From Mytilus edulis (lineage: Eukaryota > Mollusca > Bivalvia > Mytilida > Mytilidae): a DNA stretch of 64,000 nt. Below are positions 10,743 to 23,839 of this stretch, piece after piece. Within the stretch, counting starts at the first letter, position 1; each line of letters begins with the position of its first letter. Below the pieces are notes generated by a model. That model was not told the origin of the DNA, ran no database searches, and was given only the letters and a program-made list of their open reading frames with translations. The stretch spans positions 33,202,193 through 33,266,192 of the forward strand of contig NC_092354.1 in the NCBI RefSeq assembly GCF_963676685.1, in the 5' to 3' direction. The position numbers and the translations under genes are program-made.

Positions 10743-11032
10743 CGCGCAGCGATGTTAAGGGCATTTCAAGAAATTTCCCATTTTTATACACAAGAAACAT
10801 CATATTGAACTCAGAGATATTTTTCTCTGTCTAAAAGTCAAAATACACGTCAAAGGAGTAAACGGATGGAAAAGGGTCTATTCTGATTTACATTCCAAAC
10901 TTTTATTTTTAGAAAAATATAAATACACTAGTGTCACGTGACTTCAAACTGAAAGTAACGACATTTTCCAAAAAAGTCAAAAGTGCAGGTTGAAGATGAT
11001 ATCGGATCACCCTGATTTTGGTCTCCCTGTAA

Positions 11033-14000
11033 TCGGCATACATTGTTTTACTTGAAAAGTGCTGCTACTAGTTTTTTATTAGATGTTTTGTAAATAAAAA
11101 GCAATAAAACATTGAGAATTTTATCGATTTATTGACTTTTTGGCACTTCGGGTTGTAAAATTTCCTTTACACGAACGCTAAATAACTTGTAGCAGCACTT
11201 TTTGAAAAATATGAAATGTGGCCTTTCTACCAATATCAGAATGTAGTGGGTTGGTATAGCTCTTGTACCTGCACTTTTCAATTAATTTAACGTGTAGTAA
11301 CATAATCGCCATGAAATGCAAGAAAAAGGCGTTTGAAAGACCCTGTAATACTCGGATCGGCTGACGGAAAAACTATGTGTATATTTTGTTTTCACCGGCG
11401 TTTTATGTAATAATATAATTGAGCGAATAAACAAATATGCTCTTATTGCTTGCTTTATCATTTGAAGGAAACAAATTCAGAAATATTCAGGTCATTATTA
11501 TGTTCATGTGTAGCACTCCAAACGTCGATTAGTGTTGGGGCACACAGCCCTCCCCCTTTTTTTATTTCAAATTCGCCACCTGGTGTGCTTGTATTATAGC
11601 TCCGATTTCACAAGTGTATGTTCATAATATAAATTAATAGATTCCCCTACTATGTCTCTTCTAGTGTTTGTGTATTGTAAACCATTAACATTTTACTGAA
11701 AACAATTGCATTTTCATAAAGAATTCAGAATTCATTATTTTTTTGTTTGATCGGTGTCATTGGCAATTTTAAAATTTAAATAAAATAACCTACCTGCAAA
11801 AAATATTCAAATTTTACTTGTTGAATATCTGCTGTTAATCAAGTGATGGTATCAATTTGTTAATCATGATTTGGAGGTCTTTTTGAATTTATTTTCATGA
11901 GGGGGGGGGGGGCATACGCAGGGTGATTTTTTTTTGCCTCTAAATGTTTGATTTTTCAACAGTTGTCAGGCTAGTTAATTTTGTATGGCTTGCTTTTTTT
12001 TTATGTCCCTTGTTATTTCCTGTATTTTGTTGGACAGAATTTTCCTTTTCAACCCATTCATTGGTATTTAGGGCAAAATTTTACTTATTCAACATTTTCA
12101 AAAGTTTTAAAAGTATACATTTTTACCATGACGTTGGAAATAGTGACTTATTTTTTTATGTCGCTTATTTCGTATTAAAATCCTGCCTACTGTACAAAGT
12201 GGCCACCAATACTAATGGACAGTCCAAGAAATAGCTGCAAGTGCTTACGTGACATTCAGCACAATCAACATGATCAATCGTGTTTTCATTGCTGAGATTG
12301 GAGCCAACTTTTCTGTCAGAATAAAAGAAATTCTATGTACAATGTACCAGTATATATAACCTATCTTTACCTGACCCAATCACAAAAGTAACACAACTTA
12401 ATTGTAATTGTTAATCAAAACTTCATTGGCAATTATACCACATCATCTTATTTTTGTATCAAATTCTAGCTGTACAGTCTGTACTATGTACATAAATATG
12501 ATACACGTAAATTTATAATAAGAAGAAAGTAATTTCTGTCTGTGTGTTGGGAATGCTTTCATTGCCATACATGTATACATTGTAATGTGGTAATCAAATG
12601 AATGAATCATGATATAGGGGACTGGACAAATATAATATAATTCCGATTTCCCAAGTATACATTTTTGTACATGTACCTGTAGAAAAGTTAGATACGCATG
12701 AACATGTATGTAAATGTACATATGTACAAAATAGCAGCTACATGATATAAATGCAAACTAAGAAAAATACCCATTTTTTTTTTGTTCAAACATTGTGTGG
12801 CTGTTACACTTGTAGTCTTGTACAGAGGTCTTCCTCAGTATTGAAGGTCAACATCAATATGACCAACAACTGCAATCAAAACACTTTATTATGCTTTTGA
12901 ACCTTTTGTAAACCTGTAGTATGTGTGTTATGAAATGAGATTGAAATATAAATAATGACAAAATATGATTTTCTTGTTCTCTGGTGGCCAATACATAAAT
13001 GTACATGTATAGGACAATTTGTTCCCTGATGGAGAGTTGTTTCATTGGCAATCATATGTCATATTCTTACTTTTATTATTACATGTACATGCAACTCCAT
13101 TAGTGGTGCATCAGTGAATTGCATGCATACATGTACATATCTCATGAAAATGTACATATCTGTAGGTTTACTGGTATGATTAATATTTATATTGAATTGC
13201 CTGTAATCGTCATAAAAATAACAAAACACTCATGTAAGTCTTATAAATGAATATTTCAAAATTCCTCTTTACCATGTTTACAATTCAACTGAATAACATG
13301 TCTATTTGTAGATCTCTCACTCGTCTTGGTTAGATATTGCAGTTTTTTTCATATATTTCATGAAAGAGACAACAAATTACATTTTTTACATCCATGAAAT
13401 ACAATTTTTTAACTGAAATCCTTTTTGAAGCTCCTATATATATTCTAAGAATATTCAGAAATCTCCGAACTGCTGATATCATGTATATTTGGAATTCATT
13501 TTAACTGAGGTAATAAAATCAACTTCAATAATGATGAAAATTAATATTCCTTGTTTTTTTCAGCATCAAAACACTAAATTCCAATTCATTTGGTCTTTAA
13601 ACATTCAATGCTTCTGCTTAGTACGGTACATTATGTAGAATTGCTGTCTTTTTTCTATTTTTCACGGACATATTTGGTAGCTTTCTAAACAAATTTTAAT
13701 CAGATCTTCCATAATCATGATAATGGCCATGATGAGTTATATAATAAGTAACTTTTAACTGGTGTCTGACTGCAGGTCTAAGGTCTTTATCCCTGAAATA
13801 TAAAAATCCAAATATAATACATGTACAATGTATATATCAAATGAAATTTTCAAAATGAAAAAAGTAATCAAAAGTTTGTGCAAACATACTTCTTCAAAAA
13901 GGTACAATTAAAATGCTAACAAAATAATTCCCATCCTTTTTTACCTGTAGTATATAAATGTCTTCATTCAACATTTGAACAAAAATTAAATTTTCCACAC

Positions 14001-15640
14001 ACATTTTAAAAAAGCGCACTATGCAATAAATATTTAAATTTATGTAATTTATATCTCCTTTTCCAAATGTGAACAATGACAGGAATACTTCAATATCAAC
14101 ATGATCAATATCAGTAATCCACAAGAAATTTTAGCTAGCAAGTTCAGTATATTATTATAGGTGTATCTGTCATGTCTGTGTTTATAAATATTATTGCTGG
14201 TACAGACACTTCATTTTTAATTAAGAAATTATCATGATTTATATTGGGTACATTATTGTATTGCAATTCTTGAAGAATGGAAAATTGTGATATTAATAAT
14301 TGCTATTTCAGAAAATATCTACATACTTGTAGTTACTTATTTGTCATGCATGTACATGATGTATAGATTTCAGAATGTCAGTTCTTATAAAAATGAGATA
14401 CATTTTGTATTTAAAGTTGCCTTTTAAAATCATTGCCATTTAACATGTATAAAGTTCTAAATTTACATCATACAATCTTCTCACGATGTAAGAAAACAGT
14501 AATTTATTTGCACGTACATGTATTATAAGAACAGGAAGAAAAGCCTGGCTTGCTAACATATTTAACCGTTATTAAACAATCAACTTAAACCCCGCCACAT
14601 TCTGTATGTATGTGTCTGTAATTAAGCACTTGTTGTTTGTTTGTTTGTTCATTCATTTTTTTCCCACATAAATTAGGCCATTAGTTTTCTCCTTCAACAT
14701 GTTTATTAACATTTATGATTTTGGGCCTTTTATGTGTTTTTCTCATTGTTGAAGGCCATAATGCCTAAATGGTGACCCATAGTTTTTAATTGTTGCAGGA
14801 TAAACAATTTACCTGTCTATAATAAAGATTCCAAATTCAAACCATTACTTTACATTTCACCAAAGCTTGAATGGCATACTCAGTCCTGTAATTCTCAGGC
14901 GACCTAAAAGAAAAAGATTATAATATACTTTAGTTTTAAAATAAGAAGCATGAAAAATTGATAACAACACGTTTAATAATTTCATGCGTCCAAAGTGCTT
15001 TTCTGGATTTACTTTCATCAGGAACACTCATCAAAGCCAAACATTTAAATTCAAAGATGTATAAGTACAAACAAATGAAGTACTGAAACTGTTACAGAGC
15101 TATATATACAAAAATAGTATGAACCTGTGTATACATGTAACATGTATGACTATCTGTGTATAATCATCATGATAATGAATCATATATTTTTTAAAATAAA
15201 GAAATTACTTTTGCCACACAAGTAATGTGCAATAAATAATGCAAATTAAATAAACCCATGATACGTATACGCATGTTGCTAATGTTTGTTTGCTTGTCTT
15301 AATGTTACTATTATGATTAAATAGAAGTGCTGAGAGCACTGCTCAAAATAGTCAGCTCCCTCCCCCAACAAAAAATATATAAAATAATCTGAAACAAACA
15401 AGTGAATCTGTGAGCTACATGTACTGATCGCTTATGATACCCTCATAAACTTAAAGAATTTTAAGGTACACAGGAAGTTGTTGAATGATGAATATGAAAA
15501 AGCATCACAAGGTATTGCTGATTCATACATTTATAAACCCTGAAAGCATATTTTAGAAATCCTTGTTATTTTCCTGAGAAAGATGGACGAAAAAAATTCA
15601 TGGAACAGACAGACAGACTGACTTTAATATAGTCAGTCTG
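11033..15640. other. Gene-free interior, rich in ATGTACATGTA words
   Basis: No supportable gene. An inverted pair (AAAAGTGCTGCTAC near 11056 and GTAGCAGCACTTTTTG near 11191) forms a potential foldback. A G12 tract lies near 11901-11912. Dispersed family R1 fragments occur near 13027-13060 and 14690-14815. Confidence 0.45.
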
Positions 15641-15644
15641 TCTA

Positions 15645-15715
15645 GATATAGATGTATAGGAAGATGTGGTACAAAATATATGAGTGCCAATGAGACAACT
15701 CTCATTGGCGAATCC
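15645..15715 (-). repeat. Dispersed repeat family R1 fragment
   Basis: GAGTGCCAATGAGACAACTC, the antisense form of the GAGTTGTCTCATTGGCAATC word seen in several copies here (around 13030, 22580, 31350, 56640). Confidence 0.75.
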
Positions 15716-15852
15716 AAGGGGGGGGGGGGGGGTCTGTTCCGGGGGTTGGAACCCCCCGTTTTTTTGGCCGATCAATGTATTTGAATGGGGACATACAGTT
15801 GGAACCCCCCCCCCCCCCCCCCTTTTAAAATGGCTGGATACGCCCCGGACTC
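15705..15852. repeat. hAT-like MITE (family R11) with long G and C tracts
   Basis: Left end TTGGCGAATCCAAGG, right end TGGCTGGATACGCCCCGG, with GGCCGATCAATGTATTTGAA inside. Close relatives are 19133-19253 (right end GGCTGGATCCGCCCCTG) and the inverted 17957-18030 (left end CAGGGGCGGATCCAGCC). The CAGGGGCGG-type end resembles hAT transposon ends. Expanded G14 and C18 tracts lie inside this copy. Confidence 0.65.
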
Positions 15853-17884
15853 TCTATCCAAAAATCTGGCTGTTTTAAAGATGTATCGATAGAAATAGAA
15901 ACCGTATACATTTGCAATTGTACCCGCACTTTTTTAAAGATGAAAAGTTTTGGTATGTAAAAAGATAAAATCCTGATAACTAGAATAAGTAAATCTAAAA
16001 TAAATAAAAATCATGAGCATAAGGGAGCTTATGTTACAATATCAGCTAAGTGTCATGAAAAACACTTGTACATGTATGTGTTGGTCATTTTTTGTATCAT
16101 CAGTAGATTGAGGTAGACTTACATTCACAGCAATAAGAATATGAGACCCTCCCCTCTCATCTATCGGTTTGACCGTTTCTAAACAGCTGTTTAGTTTAAA
16201 AAGTGATCCACACAGTTGTCTGTTGTAACAGAATACACAGCTTTATTACAAGTGGGGCTTTTTTCTGCCTCTTGGTCATGTGGTTTCACAAAGAAAATTT
16301 TACAAATACCATTATAGCTCGATTCTGTTTACTGGGGATTTACATGTAGCTTTGAGTAATGGATTTAATTCCAACCAACACTGAACAGGGACACAATTCA
16401 GATATTTGATGTCAAACATGTACTCTATTTTTTAGAGGGAAAATGCATGCAGTGACTATTCAATTTTAATACTGATAATAATATTATATATATATATAAA
16501 AATAATATGTTAAAAGTAGGCAGTCGTGATGAGCAAACTACATATTAATAAGCCTCAGATTATTGCTTCTTTTAGTCTTTCCTAAGGCCAAAAAAATATA
16601 TGTCTGTTTACGGTTACCTGACATACCCTATTTTTGAGCACCGACCCTTTAAATAGTCATTTTATTTCCGTCGTAAAGTGAAAAATAAACTGAACTAGAG
16701 TCAAAAGTGCATTTACATTTTTGTAGCGTTGCCAATAATATAAGTCAATTGCCTGATACATCCTAATGTTCACAATCATAACTATGGCAGCTGTTTTAAG
16801 GAAATTTCGCAACTCGTGTGATGAATTAAACACTTCGCCACCATTTTTTCCAACCAATAACAAAGGGAAATAATTCAATCTTTAAAAATACAGGTGAACT
16901 CGGCCCATGACAAGATAAAACCGCATGACTCTAAAATCATGCCAAAAAATTAAAATGAAAAAATAAAATAAAATGGAAATACCGACCTACCTACCCTATT
17001 TTTTTTATGTATGTAACCTTAAACAGACATATATTGTGTTTGCCTTATACATGTAATAATAACTTTCATACTATGAATGGCAAAATCCATTATTAGAAAG
17101 GAATTGCAGCAAAAAAATTGAAAGAAGAAATACATGCAATAACATTAGACTAATATGACTCATAGATGGGAACATGAGGAAGGCATTCCAGTTAATCTCA
17201 ACAAAGCCTTTTAAGAAATAATAATATTATTTGGACTTTGTGTTTATAAAACATGGAAACACTAGCCTAGGGAAAAAAAAGCAGAAACAATTACCGGTAC
17301 ATTGTTTCACAGAAAATAACAAGCTGACTGCAGTCATTTTTAATGGACAAAGACTCTGCTGTCAATTGTAAACCTTCTTGAATTGCATCTGATTTTAAAG
17401 ATTGTTATCTATTTATAGTAATTTGAAGGTCCTCACAATGTATAACCACACAAGTTCTGTTTTGTATCCGTTGGAGACTTTTAAATTCAAAGGACACAAA
17501 TAAACACAAATAATATAGCTTTTGTTCTAATATTTTGTTCTCAATATAAAATAACAAGTTAACTGCTACCCACATCGCCAAGAAAAGAGAGAGAGTTAAA
17601 ATCATGCTCGATACGGAATAACCCTTTCCAGTTCCAGAATGATACAGATACCAGACTGTGAACTAGGAACACTTATTTATAAAAAAATTAGGTATATAAC
17701 AATACATCATGTACATGGACCATAATAAATATTAAATAGATATATAAAACTTTTTTTGACAAGCACGAGAAATTAAAGAGTATGACAGGAAACAGGGAAA
17801 ATAAATAATGAAATAAGGGGAAATATGAACCACACATCGTACCAAACACGAAACATAGAAAGATAAAACGTCTAAACACGAAAA
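15853..17884. other. No gene seen
   Basis: AT-rich interior of the inner insertion; a short (TA)n near 16482-16497. Open frames here are short, without motifs or splice signals. Confidence 0.4.
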
Positions 17885-18035
17885 CAAGTTGTTGACCTTC
17901 TGCTATTGTCTGTTCTATGGTTGGGTTGCTGTCTCTTTGACACATTTCCCATTTCAGGGGCGGATCCAGCCATTTTAAAAAGGGGGGTTCCTAACCCAGG
18001 ACAAAGGGGGGGGGGGGGGGGGGGCTATCCGGTCT
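17885..18035. repeat. R2 tail followed by inverted R11 MITE and G19 tract
   Basis: 17885-17957 carries the R2 end (GGTTGGGTTGCTGTCTCTTT, then CATTTCCCATTTC). It abuts CAGGGGCGGATCCAGCCATT at 17957, the start of an inverted R11 copy, with a run of about 19 G near 18007-18025. Confidence 0.7.
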
Positions 18036-18477
18036 GTTCGCCCTTGGTCTGTTTTGGGAGAGGGGGATCAAGTGTACATCATACATGTATGTGGTAGAGC
18101 TCCAGATTACGTGTTCAGGGTTCCTTTTATTAGCATAAATTTAAGTGTCCAGGGCACTCCAGGTCCCATTTGAAAAAGATTAGGAAAATCACTGATATAT
18201 TTAGACTTATGAAATACAAAAAATGTCAGACAATAGAGTTTGTGATAATGAATGATATTAGACATATGATGAAATCAATGGTATTTACATGTACATGTAT
18301 ATTAAAGAAATTCAACTCCGGTGTAAAATGTTCTTCCCTCTATTCCAAATAATTACAAGATACAGCGCCATATTACATGTAGATACATGTACATGTACGA
18401 AACATTCAAGTGGACAATGCTTTCTCAGTCTTTATCTATATTGCACACAATAATAATAGCAAAGTGGTCTATTCTTA

Positions 18478-18985
18478 GTCTAAAAAATTGAGACATCTTG
18501 CAAGGCTATTTTATTTTAGCTTTGAGCCTTCCTGCGAAAAATGAAATAGCTTCATGTACATGTAGCCTTGTAAGAGGTTACAATTACATCTGAACATGAA
18601 CTGCTAAATTACAGACCTAGTCCAAATAATTATGATGTCTGGCAAGGCTATTTAATTTTTTTTCTTGGATGCCTTAATCTTCCTACTGGCTGTCTCAGAT
18701 GAAAAATAAAAAAAAGTCTTGCCAGACGTCTTAATTATTTGGACTATTACCAATTACAGACCAACACAAAAATGTTTGTTAGGGATGATGAATTGAAATA
18801 ATTATTTAAAGGTGTTTTTGATGTAGTCCAAATAATTATGACGTCTTGATATGCTAGTTTATTTTTTTTCTTTGACACCTTACTTTCGATCTTGAAAGGC
18901 TATTTTCTTTTTTTTCTTTGACGCCTTACTTCGAAACTAAAAAAAAATATAATAGCCTTTCAACACGTCATATTTATTTGGAGTA
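18478..18985. repeat. Cluster of foldback MITEs (family R12)
   Basis: 18618-18746 begins TAGTCCAAATAATTATGA and ends TTAATTATTTGGACTA; AATTACAGACC flanks it at 18607-18617 and 18752-18762. 18824-18985 is a second, more diverged copy (TAGTCCAAATAATTATGACG ... TTATTTGGAGTA). 18478-18580 is a third, degenerate one. All share ACGTCTTG...CAAGACGT-type arms with the perfect copy at 44236-44364. Confidence 0.8.
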
Positions 18986-19132
18986 GTTTTGACATGTTTG
19001 ATGAAGAATAATAAGCATGATTTGCCCCGGCAAATAAGTTTTTTTATTTGATGTGTCCTGCAGGAATATTTTTTTTACTTTGGACGAATGGCATGATGTA
19101 AATAAGTACAATGTATACATAACTGATGGCAC

Positions 19133-19253
19133 ATTGGCGGATTCAAGGGTTGGAACCCCACTTTTTTTGGCCAATCAATGCATTTGAATGGGAACCCCCC
19201 TTTGTCCTGGGTTGGGAACCCGTCCTTTATAAAATGGCTGGATCCGCCCCTGT
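19133..19253. repeat. hAT-like MITE (family R11)
   Basis: TTGGCGGATTCAAGGG ... GGCTGGATCCGCCCCTG with GGCCAATCAATGCATTTGAA inside. The 5-mer TGGCA lies on both sides; a full 8-bp duplication is not clear. Confidence 0.7.
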
Positions 19254-20000
19254 GGCATCATGCAATTCAAATACATGTATTTGCCCTTTATAATAGTTAA
19301 TGCATATTATTTTTAAAAAGGCGATAAGAGGCACAGGCACATGTTTTTTATTTTATTTCTTCATTTTCCTAAATTATCTGACACAAGATGAACGTTCATA
19401 ATTTGTGTGGACCATAGGATTATCATTAACAAACACCTGTGAAGAAGAACCCCTGTGTTTCGGTGTCTTTCGTATAAAAATGATAGATACTGGCCATGGT
19501 TGAAATTAAATATTGCAACACGTGGTTATATCTGATCTATCATGCACAAGCCAGTCTGCATAATTTTAGTATATCTCTAGATTATAATACCTGAAAGCGA
19601 TAAATTACACCATGATTATCCTTTTAAATCATGTTTTACCCTGACAATGGATCATATTGAATAAATTTTCCATTTGTTCTCATCAGTTTCTTCAACCAGG
19701 TCGTTTTAATCTCAACTGACAAGTGCACGGCTGCTTCAATTATCTTCAATTAACAGACTTGCAAACTGCAAGCTTCACGACTACATTGAATTTCCAAATA
19801 AGGTAAAAAGTGGGCGGAGCTTAAACTCCGCTTGCGATCTTTCTTTTGATAAATACAGCTTTCACTCAAATTATTTCCATTATTTGGTGTGAAAATACAT
19901 TATAATATGATATACCCGCCATTAAACATTTTGATCCAGATAGGGGAAATAACTCCTGCACTATTTTTTATTCGGTTTTGCGGGAAAATCACCTTAATGT
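19254..20000. other. No gene seen
   Basis: High-coordinate end of the inner insertion. No motif-bearing ORF. Ends in the inverted terminal sequence at 19986-20009. Confidence 0.4.
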
Positions 20001-20010
20001 CGCTGCGCGC

Positions 20011-20183
20011 TAAATGAGATTCACAGTTTGATCGGCGGAACAGTTTTTTAGCTTGACCAAATCCAGCGTCTACCAAACATTTTGTGTGACCAGGAAACTG
20101 CATCATTAGGCTTATTTTCTGATGTTGTCCAGTTAGCACACGCCAAGCAAGATAGCCAGTCATATATCGATTTTTGTTTTCTC
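20011..20183 (-). pseudogene. Transposase gene, last exon, 5' part
   Basis: Starts after acceptor TTTATTGTAG (AG at 20185-20184) and encodes GENKNRYMTGYLAWRV, GHTKCLVDAGFGQAKK and RRSNCES. The GHTK-x-x-x-D-x-x-FG block supplies the presumed third acidic catalytic residue. Stops at Leu (TTA) where the GCG-flanked insertion begins. Phase requires one base carried from the previous exon, which fits the DNCPG frame and not the long open frame of that exon. Confidence 0.75.
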
Positions 20184-20474
20184 CTACAATAAAAGAACAA
20201 GTATTTAAATACTTTTATTTGTTGGGTGTAAAACATATTTACGCTTCATTAAATTGGTAGTTTTATTTTCAATTTAATTCCTCTAAATTGCTCAGTTTTA
20301 TCTTAAATAGAACCAATGTTTTGAACAGCACGAACTCCTAATACTCCCATAGCACTTTCGGTTTTTCATGAGGTTCGTGTTGCTCAATTTTTAAACTTTA
20401 AATTGCAAGACGAAGATTTTTTTTTTAAATGGAACATATTAATTTTCTTAGTTGTGTTGTTTTATATTCTTTGT

Positions 20475-20640
20475 ATCGGGGTCTTTTATAGCCGACTGTG
20501 CGGTATGGAGTTTTCTCATTGTTGAAGTACGTGTGTTGTCCTATAAATTCTTACATCCACTTTATTTGAACTTCAATGGATAGTTGTCTTATTTACATTC
20601 ATACCACATCTCCTTATTATACGACCGCAAACAATTTTGA
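20475..20640 (+). repeat. R1 repeat inside the transposase intron
   Basis: GGGGTCTTTTATAGCCGACT ... TCTCATTGTTGAAG ... GGATAGTTGTCTTATTTAC. Related to 22535-22625 and, inverted, to 56635-56770. It makes up much of the 552-bp intron (20184-20735). Confidence 0.75.
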
Positions 20641-20735
20641 GGTCGTATATTGCTAATTGGTATCATTTTTACATTGGTTAAGAGTTTAATAATAAAAAAA
20701 ATCAATGTACTGAAATATAAGTGAAAGTAACGTAC

Positions 20736-22046
20736 CTGGACAATTATCACAATGGATTCCACATCAGACTCATTCAGACCATAACACTCAACAGCATGGT
20801 CAAACATGGAAATTGTTGCGTTTGGACCCTTTGTATCGGCACAATCTTTTAAAATTCCCTCATCTTCATCAACCAAATAGTTATACTGTTTCCGTTTTCC
20901 TTCAATGCATACCCCAAAAACTTTAACCTTTCTACCTGATAAAAAATACAGTTGACCGACTTGATCAGTATGATGTGGCAAACTAATACTTTGAGCAAAA
21001 TCAATTGTATAGTGAACATTCTTTAAAACCTGTCCTTGATTATAGTTACTAAACTCGTCGCGCGATTTTGACAACCATCCGTTGTACAGCTCTCGTTCTC
21101 TCCTTGCAGCTTCAATATGGGATATGTAATTTTGGGATGTTTCAATTTTGTCCTCCTCGGTTTGTGCTAGAGTGACAGATTTTCGTAGCCTTTTACAAGT
21201 ATTACACACATCAGAATGTAAAGACGCGAATCGTATGTGCGGACAGCAAGACGACCAGACATTTTTGAATGTTGTTAAGTGGACACTTCTAGTTCCATCT
21301 GCCTGACATGCTGATATATATGTGTCAAACACAGACTGTTTTGATTCACACGTAGGTAACAAAACATGAGGTTCTGAGTCATGTCTGTTAGGTGGGGCAG
21401 CTTGTGGTAAACCATGCAGACGAGCATAATTTTTCAAGTATTGTACTATATTTGAAATTTCCTCAAATGAAAATGCATTTTTCGGACGTCTATTGCAATT
21501 TCCATGTTTTCGTGGAGCAATACCATTAGTGTTCATGTGTTTGAGCAAAGACTTTAAATAGGACTCTCCAATATCATGCGTAAGAAGAAATACATCGCGA
21601 CAAACCTCTCTGTCGTCAAAGGTATAAGCATATCTAGTTCGCTTTCGCTCTCCATATCTTGAACGGGATTTATCGACTCCTTTTGATTTTAATTTCCCCA
21701 TTAAGTACATGTCTTTACCTTCTTTTGATAGTTCACGCATAGAAAGTATATGAGTTATCATTTCAACTTGTTCAAATTGGTTTATACATTTTGCAAGACA
21801 ACCACAATCTCCAGTTATTTTGGCCATATTCAAATCTTCATTGTTTATACATATATTATCTCCATTTTGATGTTGAACGAAAGCTGCAGCTGCTTGTGCA
21901 ATTTCATCAGTCTCGGACATATGTTCGACAGGTTCTGTGTCTTCAAGTTCATTGTTTTCATTATCATCAATATTATCATTGTCTTCATCATTGAAGTTAT
22001 TTAAAGGTGGTACATGTAGATATTCCCGATAAATTTCATCTAAATC
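20736..22046 (-). pseudogene. Transposase gene, main exon
   Basis: A 437-codon exon from acceptor GTCTATTGCAG to donor CCAG|GTACGT. Order: acidic Asn/Asp-rich N-region; Cys-containing part near GDCGCLAKC; basic KSRSRYGERKRTRY; a helical segment with ARLHGLPQAAPPNRHDSEP; HIRFASLHSDVCNTCKRLRK (C-x2-C); HYTIDFAQ (first presumed catalytic Asp, about 20993-21013); QVGQLYFLSGRKVKVFGV; GPNATISMFDHA. The exon end holds D-N-C-P-G in frame +1 relative to the long open frame, so a one-base shift lies just upstream of the second presumed catalytic Asp. This DDE-type family is widespread in invertebrates as unnamed proteins (recalled, not searched). Confidence 0.75.
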
Positions 22047-23839
22047 CTGCAATAGACATTTATTCATTTTAAAAGTGTTTACCAAACAAACAAAAATGTA
22101 AGCTAAATTAAATTATTATATACGATAAATAACAGATGAACACATTTTTCAAACTAAGAACAATGTATCTCTTGTGCAAAATCTCAATCTGTTCATGTTC
22201 GTTATCAATAGCGACTACTTGTATGGATTATAATAAAAAGTTTCGCCTAGATATCCCTTATAAGAACATTTATAAATCTGAATAACAACAAAATTATTTG
22301 ATGTGGCCTGACTTTACATTTGTTAAGCTTCACTGGTTCAAATATTTATTGCCCCGTCTTTAAAGATTATTTTATTATTTCCAGCATCATATTAATCAAA
22401 ATAAAATACGACATTATATTTTGTGAGTTTCTGTTTTTACATAGCGTAAACAAATACCATTGAAAGTGTATGATATGATTGTAAACCCGATCTTATCAGG
22501 CGCATTTTATAAAAGCCAATATTTTTTTTAATGCCGTACGGTTATCTATGTTAGCTCTCATCCTCTTCATTTGAACTTTTGTGGATAGTTGTCTCATTTG
22601 CAATCAAACCACATCTTTGTATTTGTATATAAAGGAAATAAATTTGTAATTTTTTATGACCACGCATATGTTTTCCAGTGTACACGCGTATCAGTAAATA
22701 GTGCTTTCATTTTATGGTTACGATGACTGATTTTACCGGGAGGAATATTTTTAATATGCAGTAAAAAACATATAAACGTGTTTTAAAGTTATTTACAACA
22801 GTCTCTTTCGAATGAAACTATTTTAAACGGTTTACCCGTATTTTGTCGCAAATAAAATGTTTTCTTTTAGAGCAAATGTAAGATTATTTGGGCGCCAAAG
22901 CAAAGCGCCTGGTCTTACAAATAATTTTAAAGAGCTATACTACGGGTGTTACATTAAATGACTTTTATTCATTTAAAACACTAACTTCAATTAAACATTT
23001 GTCTGTTTAGTAGTCGTGGTATCCCCTTTTGCACTTTAAAGTCCAGAGTATTTATTTCAAACAAAATTAAATAATTGTTAGTCAAAATATATCCCTAATC
23101 TCTTTTATTCATAATCAATAAAAAGTATTTGAACTGTGATTTATGACTGCTATATATAAAACATATATTTGACAACATTGTAACAGTGATCAACCAGCTT
23201 AAATAGTCTCGTGTATAAATCCAGAATTGTTCTTCAAACAATTTTCGAATCGGCACAAGCCTCTATCATTACGTAATTCTAATAACTTGTGTTCTGATGG
23301 TTTGTCTTCCGTTCTTTGTTGGTTTGATTATGAAGGGCCTATATAGAACACAGATTGTTCATCGTATGTAGGGGAATCACTCAGTGGGTAGTGCATTTAA
23401 TACTCAAAGTATTACTTGAAGAATAAAGGAATTAGTGACCGAAAGAAACGATTCGAAAAAGTAAAGTTTGCATACTTGCAGAAAAAGTAAAGGAAAAACA
23501 TTAATAGCAACAACACTTATTCTTTTAGTTTATTGACATTTTTTTTTTAATTTCATTTTTTTCATGTGTCCCGATGCATCATTGCAGCCCCTTATCACTT
23601 TGATAATGAGTGACCGGCCCTCTTGGTGATTCGACTTAACTTCAAAAGGGTAAAAAAAATTATGAATTGATATTTATTTGTGCACATTTTATATACTAAC
23701 AGTTTACGATGCACTGCAAACCTTGTGATAATATAAAATACTTCCAGAATGTTTTCATTTGAACAAATCGATTTATTCTTTTATGTGCAGAAGTAAATGA
23801 TTATTATCATCCGATAACGATTTTGCAGATAATACATAC
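22047..23839 (-). other. Intron 1 of the transposase gene
   Basis: 1.8-kb intron between the 12-base first exon and the main exon. Contains an R1 copy at 22535-22625. A short inverted GGCGCC/GCGCC cluster lies near 22890. No other gene. Confidence 0.55.

Larger units (their letters stand above)
10746..20007. mobile_element. 9.26-kb inner insertion flanked by GCG duplications
   Basis: Both ends carry GCGCAGCGAYRTTAAGG-type inverted sequence (20 of 24 positions match from 10743 and from 20009 reversed). The flanks are GCG (minus strand; 20008-20010 and 10743-10745). Keeping one GCG and removing the insert joins the two transposase parts in frame as Leu-Ala-Asp-Val. The interior is very AT-rich with many ATGTACATGTA words and later nested MITEs. 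I see no transposase of its own in it. Confidence 0.65.

Noticed and set aside
21750-22004. Plus-strand ORFs opposite the transposase exon
   Set aside because: Antisense shadows of the Asn/Asp-rich transposase N-terminus.
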